Assembly: GCF_000020665.1 (NCBI RefSeq)
Contig: NC_011071.1
Location: 2,780,501 to 2,844,500, forward strand
Length of the DNA stretch: 64,000 bases
Direction of reading: 5' to 3'
Origin: Stenotrophomonas maltophilia R551-3
Lineage (GTDB): Bacteria; Pseudomonadota; Gammaproteobacteria; Xanthomonadales; Xanthomonadaceae
Below, piece by piece: positions 50,690 to 59,259 of the stretch. Position numbers and translations under genes: made by a program. The notes under the pieces were generated by a model. That model was not told the DNA's origin, made no database searches, and was given only the letters and a program-made list of their open reading frames with translations. How positions within the stretch are numbered: position 1 is the stretch's first letter; every line of letters begins with the position of its first letter.

Positions 50690-51262
50690 ATGACTGCCAC
50701 CACCCACGAGAACCTCCACTCGCCGCATCTGCCGCAGGATTCCAGCGCGCAGCACACGCCCACGTCGCCCTGGATGTGGATCGCGCTGATCGTGGCGATG
50801 TTTGCTGCCGCCCTGCTCTGGTTGCGTTACTCCAACCAGGAAGATGTGGCGCCGGCACCGGTCGGTGAGCGCATGTTGCCGGCCCCTGAGCAGGCTGCGG
50901 CGATCGATGCAGCGGCACCTGCAACGCGCCAGGCCGCCCCGGCCTCAAGCCAGCGCAAGGCTGCGCCAGTGGTGCGTAATCGTGAAGCACGCCCGCTGGC
51001 CAGCAACCGCATGCCCACCTACCCCGCTGCCGCACTGCGCAGTGGCGTACAGGGCAGCGTGATCGCCAGCCTGAATGTCGACACCCGCGGCAATGTCGCC
51101 AACGCTGCGATCGTTTCGCGCAGCGGCGAGCGCAGCCGTGACCTGGATCGTGCGGTACTCAACACCGTGCAGAACTGGAAGTTCCAGCCGGCAATGCATG
51201 AAGGCCGTGCAGTAGCAAGCGTGGTGCGGGTTCCGGTGGATTTCCGTACCGAGCAGCGTTGA
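50690..51262 (+). CDS. second TonB-like protein
   Basis: The 190-residue protein has a membrane segment ('WMWIALIVAMFAAALLWL'), a shorter Ala/Pro/Gln linker and a TonB C-terminal domain ('YPAAALRSGVQGSVIASLNVD', 'LDRAVLNTVQNWKFQPAMHE'). It is a tandem paralogue of the upstream protein. A strong terminator follows, so the two genes may share a transcript. Confidence 0.85.
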   Translation: MTATTHENLHSPHLPQDSSAQHTPTSPWMWIALIVAMFAAALLWLRYSNQEDVAPAPVGERMLPAPEQAAAIDAAAPATRQAAPASSQRKAAPVVRNREARPLASNRMPTYPAAALRSGVQGSVIASLNVDTRGNVANAAIVSRSGERSRDLDRAVLNTVQNWKFQPAMHEGRAVASVVRVPVDFRTEQR

Positions 51263-51289
51263 TCGCGGACGAGGGGTTCGTGATGTTTC

Positions 51290-51316
51290 GACGGAGGCTT
51301 CGGCCTCCGTCCTTTT
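51290..51316 (+). terminator. intrinsic terminator after the TonB-like pair
   Basis: GACGGAGGC-TTCG-GCCTCCGTC, a perfect 9-bp stem with a UUCG-type loop, is followed by CCTTTT. Confidence 0.92.
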
Positions 51317-51328
51317 ATGCGGAGAAGC

Positions 51329-51466
51329 GTGCCGACCAAGGTCGGCACCTACCGGGCGATGTGAGCGTGCCGACCAAGGTTGGCACCTACCGGGCGATGT
51401 GAGCGTGCCAACCAGGGTTGGCACCTACCGGGCGATGGAAGCATGCCGACCAAGGTCGGCAGCTAC
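51329..51466 (-). repeat. array of four SMAG-like palindromes with 38-bp period
   Basis: Units start at 51329, 51367, 51405 and 51443. Each has a stem of about 9 bp around AAGG/AGGG followed by CTAC. The third has both arms changed together (CCAACC with GGTTGG), the second one arm only. The spacing of exactly 38 bases points to tandem duplication. Confidence 0.9.
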
Positions 51467-51480
51467 CAGGGCGCGCCATC

Positions 51481-51541
51481 CGCCGGGCATGGCCCGGCGC
51501 TACCCATGCGTTGTCCCGGTAGCGCCGGGCCATGCCCGGCG
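51481..51541. repeat. facing SMAG pair before aroA
   Basis: CGCCGGGC-type stem plus CTAC (51481-51503) and GTAG plus the mirror stem (51519-51541) lie just past the aroA stop. They may act as a bidirectional mRNA 3' end. Confidence 0.88.
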
Positions 51542-51554
51542 GATTCGGTGCCGC

Positions 51555-52862
51555 TCAGCCCAGATTGAACCCGGCGCCGCGCGCCAGACCATCGAAATCC
51601 GGGAAGGAAGTGGCGACGTTGGCGATGTCGTTGATGCGCACTTCGCCGTCACTTATCTGGCCGGCGATGGCGAAGGCCATGGCGATGCGATGGTCGCCGT
51701 GGCTTTCGATGGTGCCGCTGCCCAGGCGCACACCGCCGTGCAGGGTGGCGCCGTCTTCGGTTTCGTCCACCTGCATGCCCAGCGCACGCAGGCCGGTCGC
51801 CATCGCGGCAAGACGGTCCGATTCCTTCACTCGCAGTTCGGCGGCACCACTCACCACGGTCTGCCCTTCGGCGGCCGCAGCGGCCACGAACAGCGCAGGG
51901 AACTCGTCGATCATGTCCGGCACCAATTCCTCCGGAATGCGCGCGCCCTTCAGCGGCGCGTAGCGCACCACCAGGTCCGCCACCGGTTCACCGCCCTGCT
52001 CGGCCGGGTTCTCTTCGCTGATGTCCGCACCCATCAGGCGCAGCGCGTGCAGCAAACCGGTGCGACGCGGATTCAGGCCGACCTGCTTCAGGCGCAGTTC
52101 GGAGCCGGGAATGATGCTGGCAGCCACCAGATAGAACGCGGCCGAGGAGAAATCGGCGGGCACCACGATGTCGGTGGCACGCAGGCGCTGGCCGCCACGC
52201 AGCCGAGCCTTGCCCGGCGAGAATTCGATCTCCACCCCGAATGCAGAGAGCATGCGCTCGGTGTAGTCGCGGGTCGGGTGGGGTTCCACCACGCTGGTTT
52301 CGCCCTGCGCATACAGGCCGGCCAGCAGCACCGCCGACTTGATCTGCGCGCTGGCCACCGGCGAGGCGAAGTCGATGCCGTGCAGCGACTGGCCGCCATG
52401 CACGTGCAACGGCGGCGTGCCATCGCTTTCGGTGTCGATCTTCGCACCCATCTGCGACAGCGGGCCAGTGACGCGGCGCATCGGGCGACCTGACAGCGAC
52501 TCATCGCCGATCAGCGTGCAGTCGAACGCCTGGCCCGCCAGCAGGCCGGCCAACAGGCGCATGCCGGTACCGGCGTTGCCGCAGTCCAGCGGCGCATCCG
52601 GCGCCTTCAGGCCGTCGATGCCGACGCCGTGCACGATGCGCTGCGACGGGCTGGGGGTTTCGATGCGCACGCCCAGCTGGCCGAAGATGCGCGCAGTCGC
52701 GCGGGTGTCCTCGCCTTCCAGGAAGCCTTCGATATGCGAGGTGCCATCGGCCAGCGCGGCGAACATCACCGAGCGGTGCGAGACCGACTTGTCGCCGGGA
52801 ATGGTCAGGCTGCCCTGCAGCGGCTGGCCCTTGCGGGCAATCCAGTGTTGCGCGTTGCTCAT
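51555..52862 (-). CDS. aroA: 3-phosphoshikimate 1-carboxyvinyltransferase (EPSP synthase)
   Basis: The 435-residue protein from ATG 52862 has 'GDKSVSHRSVMFAALADG', 'LDCGNAGTGMRLLAGLLAG', 'GDESLSGRPMRRVT' and 'ESHGDHRIAMAFAIAG', all hallmark segments of EPSP synthase. It joins shikimate-3-phosphate and PEP in the shikimate pathway. It is the last gene of a serC-pheA-aroA minus-strand cluster, 76 bases after pheA. Confidence 0.97.
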   Translation of the reverse strand: MSNAQHWIARKGQPLQGSLTIPGDKSVSHRSVMFAALADGTSHIEGFLEGEDTRATARIFGQLGVRIETPSPSQRIVHGVGIDGLKAPDAPLDCGNAGTGMRLLAGLLAGQAFDCTLIGDESLSGRPMRRVTGPLSQMGAKIDTESDGTPPLHVHGGQSLHGIDFASPVASAQIKSAVLLAGLYAQGETSVVEPHPTRDYTERMLSAFGVEIEFSPGKARLRGGQRLRATDIVVPADFSSAAFYLVAASIIPGSELRLKQVGLNPRRTGLLHALRLMGADISEENPAEQGGEPVADLVVRYAPLKGARIPEELVPDMIDEFPALFVAAAAAEGQTVVSGAAELRVKESDRLAAMATGLRALGMQVDETEDGATLHGGVRLGSGTIESHGDHRIAMAFAIAGQISDGEVRINDIANVATSFPDFDGLARGAGFNLG

Positions 52863-52938
52863 CGTTCGATCATTCCGTAAACGCCGGCAGCACCGGCGAT
52901 GCATCAGGGGGCGGCAGCCGCAGCCACCGCAGCAGCAA

Positions 52939-54138
52939 TCAGGGCACGGCCACCGGATAGGAGCCGAGCACCTTGATCTGCGCCGAGTGCGCTTCCAGTT
53001 CGGCCAGCGCGGCCTGCATCGGCGCGTCGTCGATGTGGCCGGCCAGGTCGATGAAGAAGCCGTATTCCCACTTGCCGTGGTGCGACGGACGCGACTCGAT
53101 GCGGTTCATGCTGATGCCGTGGCGGGCGAACGGGCTGAGCACGTCGAACAGCGCACCGGGCTTGTCATGGATGAACACCAGCACCGAGGTGCGGTCATGG
53201 CCGGAGGTCGGGAAGATGTTGCGACCCACCACCAGGAAGCGGGTGGTGTTGTCGGCGTCGTTCTGGATCGGCTTGGTGACCACCTTCTTCAGGCCGTACA
53301 CATGGCCGGCACTCTCGCCACCGATGGCCGCTGCGTCGTCGGCGTTGCGCGCACGGCGCGCGCCTTCGGCATTGCTCGACACTGGAATCTTCTCGGCCTT
53401 CGGCAGGTTGGCGCGCAGCCACGCCGAGGTCTGCATGAACGACTGCGGGTGCGCATAGATGCGCTCGATGTCCTCGATGCGGCCGCTGCGCGACATCAGG
53501 TACTGCTGCACTCGCAGTTCCACTTCGCCACAGATCTTCAGGTTGGAGGTCAGGAACATGTCCAGGGTGATCTGGATGGTGCCCTGCCCGGAATTCTCCA
53601 CTGGCACCACGCCGAAATCGGCGTTGCCCGCTTCCACTTCCTGGAACACTTCTTCGATGCTGGCCATCGGCAGGCCCAGCGCCGAGCGGCCGAAGTGCTT
53701 GAGCACGGCCTGCTGGCTGAAGGTGCCTTCCGGGCCGAGGTAGCCGATCTTCAGCGGCTCCTGCTGGGCCAGGCAGGCCGACATGATCTCGCGGTAGACG
53801 TGCACCAGCAGCTCGTCGCTGAGCGGGCCTTCGTTGCGGTCCACCACCATGCGCAGCACCTGCGCTTCGCGCTCGGGCCGGTAGTAGTCGACGGCGGCGG
53901 CGAGCTTGCCCTTGGCCTTGCCGACCTGATGGGCAAAGCGTGCGCGCTCGGCGATCAGGTTCTGGATGTCGCGGTCGATCTGGTCGATCTTCGAGCGCAC
54001 ATCGGCCAGCGCCAGCGGCGCCAGGGTGGGCGCCGGATTCGAGGCGGCCTTGGCCTTGCTCTTCGCCTTGGTGGACGCGCTATCCTTGGCCGGTTCGGCC
54101 TTCTTCGGCGCCTTCTTGCTGGATTTGCTGCTTGCCAT
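52939..54138 (-). CDS. pheA: bifunctional chorismate mutase/prephenate dehydratase
   Basis: The 399-residue protein has a Lys/Ala-rich N-terminal tail of about 40 residues. Next is the chorismate mutase domain ('IDQIDRDIQNLIAERARFAH', to about 135), prephenate dehydratase ('GYLGPEGTFSQQAVLKHFG', 'VPVENSGQGTIQITLD', 'NTTRFLVVG') and a C-terminal ACT domain ('GALFDVLSPFARHGISMNRIESRPS') that binds phenylalanine. It makes phenylpyruvate. The charged tail is longer than usual. Confidence 0.97.
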   Translation of the reverse strand: MASSKSSKKAPKKAEPAKDSASTKAKSKAKAASNPAPTLAPLALADVRSKIDQIDRDIQNLIAERARFAHQVGKAKGKLAAAVDYYRPEREAQVLRMVVDRNEGPLSDELLVHVYREIMSACLAQQEPLKIGYLGPEGTFSQQAVLKHFGRSALGLPMASIEEVFQEVEAGNADFGVVPVENSGQGTIQITLDMFLTSNLKICGEVELRVQQYLMSRSGRIEDIERIYAHPQSFMQTSAWLRANLPKAEKIPVSSNAEGARRARNADDAAAIGGESAGHVYGLKKVVTKPIQNDADNTTRFLVVGRNIFPTSGHDRTSVLVFIHDKPGALFDVLSPFARHGISMNRIESRPSHHGKWEYGFFIDLAGHIDDAPMQAALAELEAHSAQIKVLGSYPVAVP

Positions 54139-54189
54139 CGGAGTTCCTTGTTACGGGGCCCGCACCCAACGGTGCGCGCCGTTCATTGC

Positions 54190-55275
54190 TCAGCCGTGAC
54201 GCTGCTGGAAATCGGCCATGAAGGCGACCAGCGCCTCGGCCCCGGCCAGCGGCATGGCGTTGTACAGCGAGGCGCGGATGCCGCCGACCACCTTGTGCCC
54301 CTTCAGCGCCAGCAGGCCAGCGGCCTTGGCTTCGGCGACGAAGCGTGCATCGAGCTCGGCATCAGGCAGGAAGAATGGGATGTTCATCCGCGAACGTGCC
54401 GCATGCGCGACCTCGTTGCGGTAGAAGCCACCGGAACCGTCGATGGCGCCGTACACCAGCGCAGCCTTGGCGGCATTGCGCTTGGCGAACTCGGCCACGC
54501 CGCCTTCGGCCAGCATCCACTTGAACACCAGGCCGGCCAGATACCAGTTCCAGGTGGGCGGGGTGTTGAGCATCGAATCGCGGGCAACGTGCGAGCGGTA
54601 ATCGAAGATGTCCGCACGCGGCTGGCCGCTGCGCTCGAGCAGGTCGAGGCGGATGATCATCACCGCGATGCCGACCGGGCCGAGGTTCTTCTGCGCGCCG
54701 GCGTAGATCACGCCATAGCGGCGTACGTCCAGCGGTTCGCTGGCGATGGACGAACTGAAGTCGGCGATCAGCGGGACGTTTCCGGTATCGGGCACATCAC
54801 GGAACTCGACACCGTGGATGGTCTCGTTGGCGGTGAGGTGCACGTAGGCGGCATCGGGCGACAGCTGCCAATCGGCACGCGCCGGCAGCTCGCGGTAGCC
54901 GTTGGCCTCGCTGCTGGCGGCGATGTTGACGTCGACGTAGACGCCTGCCTGCTTGACCGCGGTCTTGCCCCAGTGGCCACTGACCACGTAATCGGCACGC
55001 TGGCCCGGGGCGGCGAAGTTCAGCGGGATCAGCGCCTGCTGGGTGGTGGCGCCACCTGACAGGAACAGCACCGCATAGTCTTCGGGGATGTCGAGCAGGC
55101 GCCGCAGGTCGGCCTCGGCTTCGGCAGCCACGGACATGAATTCCGCGCCGCGATGGCTCATTTCGACGATGGAGGCACCGCTACCGTGCCAGTCCAGCAT
55201 TTCCGCCTGCGCCTGGCGCAGGACCGATTCCGGCAAGGTTGCAGGGCCGGCACTGAAGTTGAACGCGCGCGTCAT
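54190..55275 (-). CDS. serC: phosphoserine aminotransferase
   Basis: The 361-residue PLP enzyme starts '[19 protein letters not shown]' at 55275. The PLP-binding Lys is in '[12 protein letters not shown]', and '[14 protein letters not shown]'-like and '[10 protein letters not shown]' segments are typical. It makes phosphoserine for serine and pyridoxine synthesis. It begins the cluster with pheA and aroA, 51 bases before pheA. Confidence 0.97.
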   Translation of the reverse strand: MTRAFNFSAGPATLPESVLRQAQAEMLDWHGSGASIVEMSHRGAEFMSVAAEAEADLRRLLDIPEDYAVLFLSGGATTQQALIPLNFAAPGQRADYVVSGHWGKTAVKQAGVYVDVNIAASSEANGYRELPARADWQLSPDAAYVHLTANETIHGVEFRDVPDTGNVPLIADFSSSIASEPLDVRRYGVIYAGAQKNLGPVGIAVMIIRLDLLERSGQPRADIFDYRSHVARDSMLNTPPTWNWYLAGLVFKWMLAEGGVAEFAKRNAAKAALVYGAIDGSGGFYRNEVAHAARSRMNIPFFLPDAELDARFVAEAKAAGLLALKGHKVVGGIRASLYNAMPLAGAEALVAFMADFQQRHG

Positions 55276-55383
55276 GTCACACCTGTGGGGCAAGACCCCT
55301 AGTATGCCGCAGTGCACCAGCCTTGCGGCCTTGTGCGGCAAGGGAAATTTGGTTTCATTGGAATCCATTGGCGACGCGACCGG

Positions 55384-55453
55384 GTAGTGCCGGCCGCTGG
55401 CCGGCAACCCCAGGGATACGGGGCGGCGGCTGCCGGCCAGCGGCCGGCACTAC
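55384..55453. repeat. facing SMAG pair
   Basis: GTAG plus stem (55384-55406) and the mirror stem plus CTAC (55431-55453) have 9-bp arms TGCCGGCCG/CTGGCCGGCA-type. They lie between the FHA gene's stop and serC. Confidence 0.88.
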
Positions 55454-55455
55454 CG

Positions 55456-56262
55456 TCACCGCGCGCCGAACCAGAGCAGCAGGCTGAGCACCGCCGCCAG
55501 CAGCAGCGCACTCACCAGCAGCCACGGCCAGCGCCGGACCTTGCGCGGCGCGGCCGGCAGCACCGGTGCCTGCTCGGTGTCCTGGCTGGATTCGTCTTCG
55601 TCCGGCAGCGGGCGCCGCCGCGGGTCGTGCGGCACTTCCAGCACGAAGCGGTGCTGGCCATCGAACACTACCTGGTCACCGGCCTGCAGCCAGCAGTGGC
55701 GCACGGCCACGCCGTTCACCCGGGTGCCATCGGCACTGCCCAGGTCACGCAGCAGCACGCGCTCGCCATGCACTTCCACGCGGGCGTGCTGTTCGGCAAA
55801 GGCCGGTTCATTGATCTCGATGTCGGCGTCACTGCCGCGCCCGACCAGACGGGTTCGCGACAGCGTGAAGCTGCGGCCATGGTGCAGGCCGCCGACGCCG
55901 CGCAGCAGGCGCTGCTGCTCGTTGTTGCCATCATCGCTGCTGGGCGCGGGCGCCTGCAGCAGGCTCTCGACCTCACCCTGCAGGACCATCTCCACGCCAT
56001 CCACGTACACCGCATCGCCTGCACGCAACAGGGCCATGCGCCGCACCGGGCGACCGTTCACATGGATGCCGCGGATGCCATTGCCGACCTGCAGCCAGAG
56101 ACCGCGATCGTCCATGCAGAACTGGGCCAGCAGCAGGGCACCGTTGCCGGCATCGCCCAGCCGCACGCTGCCGTTTGCCTGGCGCACGATGCGTTGCACC
56201 CCGGGCCGCAGCGGCTGGTCGGGCTGTTGTTGTTGGCTGAAGTGAACAAGCAGGTTCTGCAC
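55456..56262 (-). CDS. FHA-domain protein with C-terminal membrane anchor
   Basis: The 268-residue frame from a GTG at 56262 (start uncertain) has two FHA-like regions: a degenerate one (about 20-100, 'GIRGIHVNGRPVRRMALLRAGD') and a canonical one (about 115-200, 'RLVGRGSDADIEINEPAFAE', 'DLGSADGTRVNGVAVRHCWL'). A C-terminal hydrophobic segment 'WPWLLVSALLLAAVLSLLLW' follows. FHA domains bind phosphothreonine. Partner kinase not in the window. Confidence 0.82.
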   Translation of the reverse strand: MQNLLVHFSQQQQPDQPLRPGVQRIVRQANGSVRLGDAGNGALLLAQFCMDDRGLWLQVGNGIRGIHVNGRPVRRMALLRAGDAVYVDGVEMVLQGEVESLLQAPAPSSDDGNNEQQRLLRGVGGLHHGRSFTLSRTRLVGRGSDADIEINEPAFAEQHARVEVHGERVLLRDLGSADGTRVNGVAVRHCWLQAGDQVVFDGQHRFVLEVPHDPRRRPLPDEDESSQDTEQAPVLPAAPRKVRRWPWLLVSALLLAAVLSLLLWFGAR

Positions 56263-56387
56263 GCGGCGCAGCCTAGCAGGTTGGTCGCCCACGAAGAAGA
56301 ACCCACGATGAGCGCTTGGCGCGAAGGCCCTCGATGCGCACAATGCTCGCCCTCATTGATCATCCCCGCTTTGCGCCAGGAGCCTGC

Positions 56388-56663
56388 ATGTCCAACATCG
56401 ATGTCCGCCACGCCCACGCCCTGCCCGACGCACAGGCGCGCGCTGCGATCGAACAGGTTGCCGCCAAACTGTCCGAGCGCTTCGGCCTGAAGTCGTCCTG
56501 GTCCGCCGACGTACTGAACTTTTCCGGCAGCGGTGTGGACGGCGCGATCGAACTGCAGCCGGGCGCCGTGCGCGTGACCGCCAAGCTGGGCTTCCTGCTG
56601 TCGGCGATGAAAGGCATGGTCGAAGGCGAGATCCAGCGCGTGCTGAAGGAAAAGCTGGGCTGA
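56388..56663 (+). CDS. polyhydroxyalkanoic acid system family protein
   Basis: The 91-residue protein from ATG 56388 matches the small PHA_gran_rgn-type family: 'IDVRHAHALPDAQARAAIEQVAAKL', 'GVDGAIELQPGAVRVTAKLGFLLS'. These are linked to polyester granule biology by gene context. A phasin-like gene follows 80 bases on, which supports the assignment. Confidence 0.82.
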   Translation: MSNIDVRHAHALPDAQARAAIEQVAAKLSERFGLKSSWSADVLNFSGSGVDGAIELQPGAVRVTAKLGFLLSAMKGMVEGEIQRVLKEKLG

Positions 56664-56743
56664 ACCCCGGCGGTGACCGTCACGACCGTGCAACGCCATC
56701 ACGCGCTACTCTCGGGTCAGGCCCAACTCCCACGGGAAGTGCG

Positions 56744-57235
56744 ATGAACCGCTACGAAAATGACGACCGCCGCGACGACGACGCCTCTTTCGGTGACCAG
56801 GCTGAGCGCTTCTCGCGCAGGCTGAGCGACTCGGCACAACAGGTATGGCTGGCCGGCCTGGGTGCCCTGGGCCGCGCCCAGGCCGAAGGCGGCCGATTCT
56901 TCGATGGCCTGGTCAAGGAAGGCGAAGCCTGGGAGGCCCGCCGCCGTGAACGCAATGGTGAACAGCCCCCCGGTTGGCGTGACAACGTTGAATCGTCGCT
57001 GGACGAGGCCCGCGAAAAGGCCTCCGGCACCTGGACCAAGGTCGAGAAGGCCTTCGATGACCAGGTACAGGGCGTGCTCAAGCGCCTGCATGTCCCCACC
57101 GCCGATGAAGTGACCGCGCTGGAGGCCCGCATCGACGCGTTGCAGGCACGCTTGGCCAAGCTGGAAAACCGCGCCGCCTCCGACATCGACGCACCGGCAC
57201 CGGGCAGCCATCAATCCCCTGGCAGCGTGCCCTGA
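56744..57235 (+). CDS. phasin-family granule-associated protein
   Basis: The 163-residue protein has the phasin-like block 'QVWLAGLGALGRAQAEGGRFFDGLVKEG', then a long amphipathic helical part ('LDEAREKASGTWTKVEKAF') and a coiled-coil C-terminus ('LEARIDALQARLAKLEN'). PhaF/PhaI-type proteins coat polyhydroxyalkanoate granules. The short tail is acidic and Pro-rich. Confidence 0.85.
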   Translation: MNRYENDDRRDDDASFGDQAERFSRRLSDSAQQVWLAGLGALGRAQAEGGRFFDGLVKEGEAWEARRRERNGEQPPGWRDNVESSLDEAREKASGTWTKVEKAFDDQVQGVLKRLHVPTADEVTALEARIDALQARLAKLENRAASDIDAPAPGSHQSPGSVP

Positions 57236-57280
57236 CGGCAATTGTTGCAATGCAATAAAATTTGATCGACAATCGCGAGC

Positions 57281-57350
57281 AACCCGCCAATCGCTTCGGC
57301 TGCCGTTTGTTCCCTCCCCTCACGGCTTCAGGATTGGCGGGTTTTTCGTG
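57281..57350 (+). terminator. long-loop inverted repeat, terminator or small RNA end
   Basis: AACCCGCCAATC (57281-57292) and GATTGGCGGGTT (57332-57343) form a perfect 12-bp stem with a 39-base loop, then TTTC. It can end the phasin transcript, but the loop size would also suit a small structured RNA. Confidence 0.65.
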
Positions 57351-57471
57351 CCTGCTCTACACCGATCTGCGCGTTCCATCACGCTTCCTGTCAGGATCCT
57401 CCTGACCCAGCGGCACGGTGCGACCTTTACACTGTCGTTCTCCGCATTCGCCCCTTCCGCGCACCTCCTGC

Positions 57472-58482
57472 ATGCTCCCTTGGATCCTGGCCCTGCTGTC
57501 GGCCCTGCTTACCTGTTCCCTGGCCGTTGTCTATCTGTGGTGGATCAAGCGGCGGCAAAAGGAGATGCAACTGGGCCTGCAGGCCCTGGCCGGCATGCAT
57601 TGGCGCGAGTTCTCCGTACTGGTCAAGCGGATGCTGCGCGAGCAGCGCGGCCTGCGCGAGCTGAACGACCCCACCGAGGAGTCACGCGAACCCAGCAGTG
57701 ATTTCCTGCTGAGCGACGGCCCCAACAGTTGGCTGGTCTCGTGCAAGCATGGCTTGGCCTATCGCATCGGCACCGCCGCAGTGAACGAACTGGGTGCGGC
57801 CGCGCGCCTGGCCGGCGCCCGCGGCGGCGTGCTGCTGACTGAAGGCCGGATGGAACGCGACGGCCGCAGCGCCGCCGAAAAGCAGGCGGTCGAAGTGCTG
57901 GATGGCCCACGCCTGTGGCCGCTGCTGCAGCCCTATCTGCCGGTTGATATCGAAGCCCGTGTGCGTGCCAGTGCCCGTCATGAGGCTCTGCGTCGCATTG
58001 CCATTGCCGCATTGGGTTCGGTGACGCTCGGCCTGCTGGTGGGACTGAGCCTGCAGGGCCTGCATGTGCAGGAAACCACGGCCGCTGCGCAGGTTCCCGC
58101 GGTGCCAGCACCGGTTGCGTCTGCACCAATGATTGAACCAGCCCCCGAACCGGCCGCGAACGCCGCGCCGCCAGCGGGTGCCTCCTCGCCGGCGGCACCC
58201 GCAGCCGACGCTCGCAGCAACCCCAACCCGGACGCGGCCACACTGGATCGTTTCCAGGTTGAGTTGGCCCGAGCCCTCGCCGGCAAGCCCGGTATCGCCA
58301 GCGGTGTCTGGCTGACCCGGCAGACCCTGGCGATCAACCGCACCGGCGAGCTGGAAGCGGTGTGGCCGCGGGTCTGCGAGGAAGTGCTGCACTACCCGGC
58401 CCTGCGCAACGTGCGCATCCAGCTCAACGCCCGCCCCGGCGTGGATGAGCCGGTGCGCTGGCGTCAATGCGCCACGTATTGA
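57472..58482 (+). CDS. membrane-anchored Mrr-like (PD-(D/E)XK) protein
   Basis: The 336-residue protein has an N-terminal membrane segment ('ILALLSALLTCSLAVVYLWW'). A Mrr_cat-like domain (about 40-140) follows: 'WREFSVLVKRMLREQRGL', 'SDFLLSDGPNSWLVSCKHG', 'NELGAAARLAGARGGVLLTEG'. The D in 'SDFLL' and K in 'SCKHG' fit the nuclease site, but the usual Gln/Glu before the Lys is Ser-Cys. A second hydrophobic segment ('IAIAALGSVTLGLLVGLSLQ') and a Pro/Ala-rich linker separate a C-terminal domain. Membrane tethering of such a fold is unusual. Confidence 0.72.
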   Translation: MLPWILALLSALLTCSLAVVYLWWIKRRQKEMQLGLQALAGMHWREFSVLVKRMLREQRGLRELNDPTEESREPSSDFLLSDGPNSWLVSCKHGLAYRIGTAAVNELGAAARLAGARGGVLLTEGRMERDGRSAAEKQAVEVLDGPRLWPLLQPYLPVDIEARVRASARHEALRRIAIAALGSVTLGLLVGLSLQGLHVQETTAAAQVPAVPAPVASAPMIEPAPEPAANAAPPAGASSPAAPAADARSNPNPDAATLDRFQVELARALAGKPGIASGVWLTRQTLAINRTGELEAVWPRVCEEVLHYPALRNVRIQLNARPGVDEPVRWRQCATY

Positions 58483-58522
58483 TTGGGGTGTCCGTAGATC
58501 AACGCCATGCATGGATGCCCTT

Positions 58523-58591
58523 GTAGCGTCGAGCCATGCTCCACTCATCGCGCATCGCGCAAAAAGCAGCCGAGCATGGGCTCGGCTCTAC
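58523..58591. repeat. degenerate facing SMAG pair
   Basis: GTAG at 58523 begins a broken stem; the right half 58568-58591 has a good stem AGCCGAGC/GCTCGGCT followed by CTAC. Confidence 0.75.
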
Positions 58592-58602
58592 ATGGCGCCT
58601 GC

Positions 58603-58995
58603 TCAGCCCAATGCTGCGAGATGGGCGATGTAACTGGAGCGCGATTCACCTGCCGCTCTGGCCTGCGCATCCAGCCTCGCCAGGATCCGGCGTGGCAGGC
58701 TGATATTTACCCGCTCGATGGTGTCGTCCAGCAGGGCCGGATCAATGCAGATGTACGCAAGAATCCAACGGATGTCCTTGGATGCCTCGGCGGCGATTTT
58801 CTGTGGCGCGGAAGGTGTCGGAATCGAGCGCCCGTCATCCAGGGCCGCATCAATCCAGGCGAGCGCAGCCTCCTCGGCAGCGCTGAGCGCATCCTCAAGC
58901 GTGTCGGCCGCCGAGAAACACCCAGGCAGATCCGGAACGACTACACCCCACGCGGTGCGCTCATCGCCTGCCTCGATCAAGACTGGATATCGCAT
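58603..58995 (-). CDS. hicB: HicB-type antitoxin
   Basis: The 130-residue protein from 58995 has the HicB partial RNase H-fold ('PVLIEAGDERTAWGVVVPDLPGCFSAADTLEDALSAA') and a C-terminal ribbon-helix-helix-like DNA-binding part ('RVNISLPRRILARLDAQARAAGESRSSYI'). It would bind and silence HicA and repress the operon. It starts eight bases after hicA. Confidence 0.92.
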   Translation of the reverse strand: MRYPVLIEAGDERTAWGVVVPDLPGCFSAADTLEDALSAAEEAALAWIDAALDDGRSIPTPSAPQKIAAEASKDIRWILAYICIDPALLDDTIERVNISLPRRILARLDAQARAAGESRSSYIAHLAALG

Positions 58996-59003
58996 GGGCC
59001 CTC

Positions 59004-59186
59004 CTACGTCAGTCCCGCGAGCTTCCGCAACGCCTGCACCAGCCCTTTCCCCAGATCCTTCCTTGGGTGAGGCACGGTGATGATGTGGGGGTGCTGCGGG
59101 TGCACGAATACATGATGGGATCCGCGAATCCGACGACAGCTCCAACCCGCTGCCTCCAGATCCCGGATGAGGTCCCTGCTCTTCAT
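59004..59186 (-). CDS. hicA: HicA-type mRNA interferase toxin
   Basis: The 60-residue protein from 59186 has the HicA double-stranded RNA-binding fold with the catalytic His in 'RGSHHVFVHP' (H24/H25). It cuts mRNA independently of ribosomes. It is followed by hicB, the standard order. Length fits HicA. Confidence 0.92.
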   Translation of the reverse strand: MKSRDLIRDLEAAGWSCRRIRGSHHVFVHPQHPHIITVPHPRKDLGKGLVQALRKLAGLT

Positions 59187-59259
59187 GAGGGGACGATACA
59201 CATCGTACACACGTCCCGACAGAGTTCAAGGCGACAGCGTGTCCCGAGCGGGGCCGACC

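Noticed and set aside
51329-51466. 38-bp-period repeats as a small CRISPR array
   Set aside because: The units are palindromic with CTAC borders and nearly identical spacers, matching SMAG elements; no cas genes.
52339-55059. A 906-codon plus-strand frame across aroA, pheA and serC
   Set aside because: It runs antisense through three confidently identified core genes and has the typical shadow composition.
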